Assembly (NCBI GenBank): GCA_007131625.1
Contig: SLQC01000091.1
Location: forward strand, 1 to 25,424
DNA: 25,424 bases
Reading direction: 5' to 3'
Source: Balneolales bacterium
GTDB lineage: Bacteria; Bacteroidota; Rhodothermia; Balneolales; Natronogracilivirgulaceae
Part shown: positions 25,274 to 25,424 of the stretch, one piece after another
Layout: the number at the start of each line of letters is the position of its first letter
Numbering within the stretch: position 1 is the first letter of the stretch
Notes under the pieces: generated by a model
Databases searched by the model: none
The model's input: the letters and a program-made list of their open reading frames with translations, nothing else
Told to the model about the DNA's origin: nothing
Position numbers and translations under genes: made by a program

Positions 25274-25345
25274 GGGCCGAACGAGATTCAACGCCCGACC
25301 TACAATCAGGTCTGTTACCAAGTTGTCGCTCCAAAGTGTGGCGAC
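25274..25345. other. Three adjacent hairpins in the terminal non-coding region
   Basis: GGGC/GCCC (25274-25277, 25293-25296), GACCT/AGGTC (25297-25301, 25308-25312) and GTCGC/GCGAC (25325-25329, 25341-25345) lie almost end to end. The 258 bases upstream of the DUF1684 gene hold no convincing open frame. The block may be a structured RNA, a dispersed repeat or a remnant of a small mobile element; each stem alone is short enough to arise by chance. Confidence 0.3.
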
Positions 25346-25424
25346 TTCAGGCTTTCATTATCTAAGAGCACAAAAAGGGTCAACACTTACATGTTAAATA
25401 AAGATTAAAATGTTAGATTTCATA

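Noticed and set aside
25410..25424. ATG at the right edge as the start of another gene
   Set aside because: Only five codons (MLDFI) are inside the window; nothing supports coding beyond the open frame.

Overview
The window looks like chromosomal core sequence from a free-living Gram-negative bacterium in or near the Bacteroidota/Balneolota/Rhodothermota. The evidence is a run of genes in Bacteroidota-like order (ileS, a DksA/TraR-type regulator, lspA), a TPR lipoprotein / DUF4292 lipoprotein / EnvC-like operon of the same flavour, few Shine-Dalgarno sequences, base composition near 50% GC by eye, and fairly acidic proteins. Balneolota is my best guess, from family resemblance only. I see no rRNA, tRNA, CRISPR array, phage or intact insertion sequence.

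Layout, left to right. (1) The end of yajC and a bifunctional riboflavin gene, ribBA, on the plus strand. (2) A tight minus-strand operon read ileS, DksA/TraR-like, lspA, SufU/IscU-like. (3) A plus-strand pair of a low-molecular-weight phosphatase and a fructosamine-3-kinase-family enzyme, a recognised protein-deglycation neighbourhood. (4) A plus-strand envelope group: TPR lipoprotein, DUF4292 lipoprotein, EnvC-like coiled-coil protein with a degenerate LytM domain, and a small four-helix membrane protein. (5) An oligogalacturonate-lyase-like beta-propeller (PL22 type). (6) A large minus-strand addB-addA pair for double-strand-break processing, with translational coupling. (7) On the plus strand, a small GlsB/YeaQ membrane protein and the repair polymerase PolX (Pol X plus PHP). 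(8) On the minus strand, a secreted DUF1684 protein, then a non-coding end with three adjacent hairpins.

The most notable points lie inside ordinary-looking genes. The isoleucyl-tRNA synthetase is an IleRS2-type enzyme whose HIGH signature is rearranged to Gly-Ile-His-His, the GXHH form linked to mupirocin hyper-resistance. AddB keeps its nuclease residues, but all four positions that normally hold the iron-sulfur cysteines are Ser/Ser/Ser/Lys, with the spacing of the cysteine motif preserved. AddA carries repeat-rich insertions in its nuclease domain, one of which contains a perfect 26-bp palindrome. No wholly new multi-gene system is evident.

The parts connect in two ways: lspA encodes the peptidase that would mature the two lipoproteins here, and AddAB and PolX both serve DNA repair.
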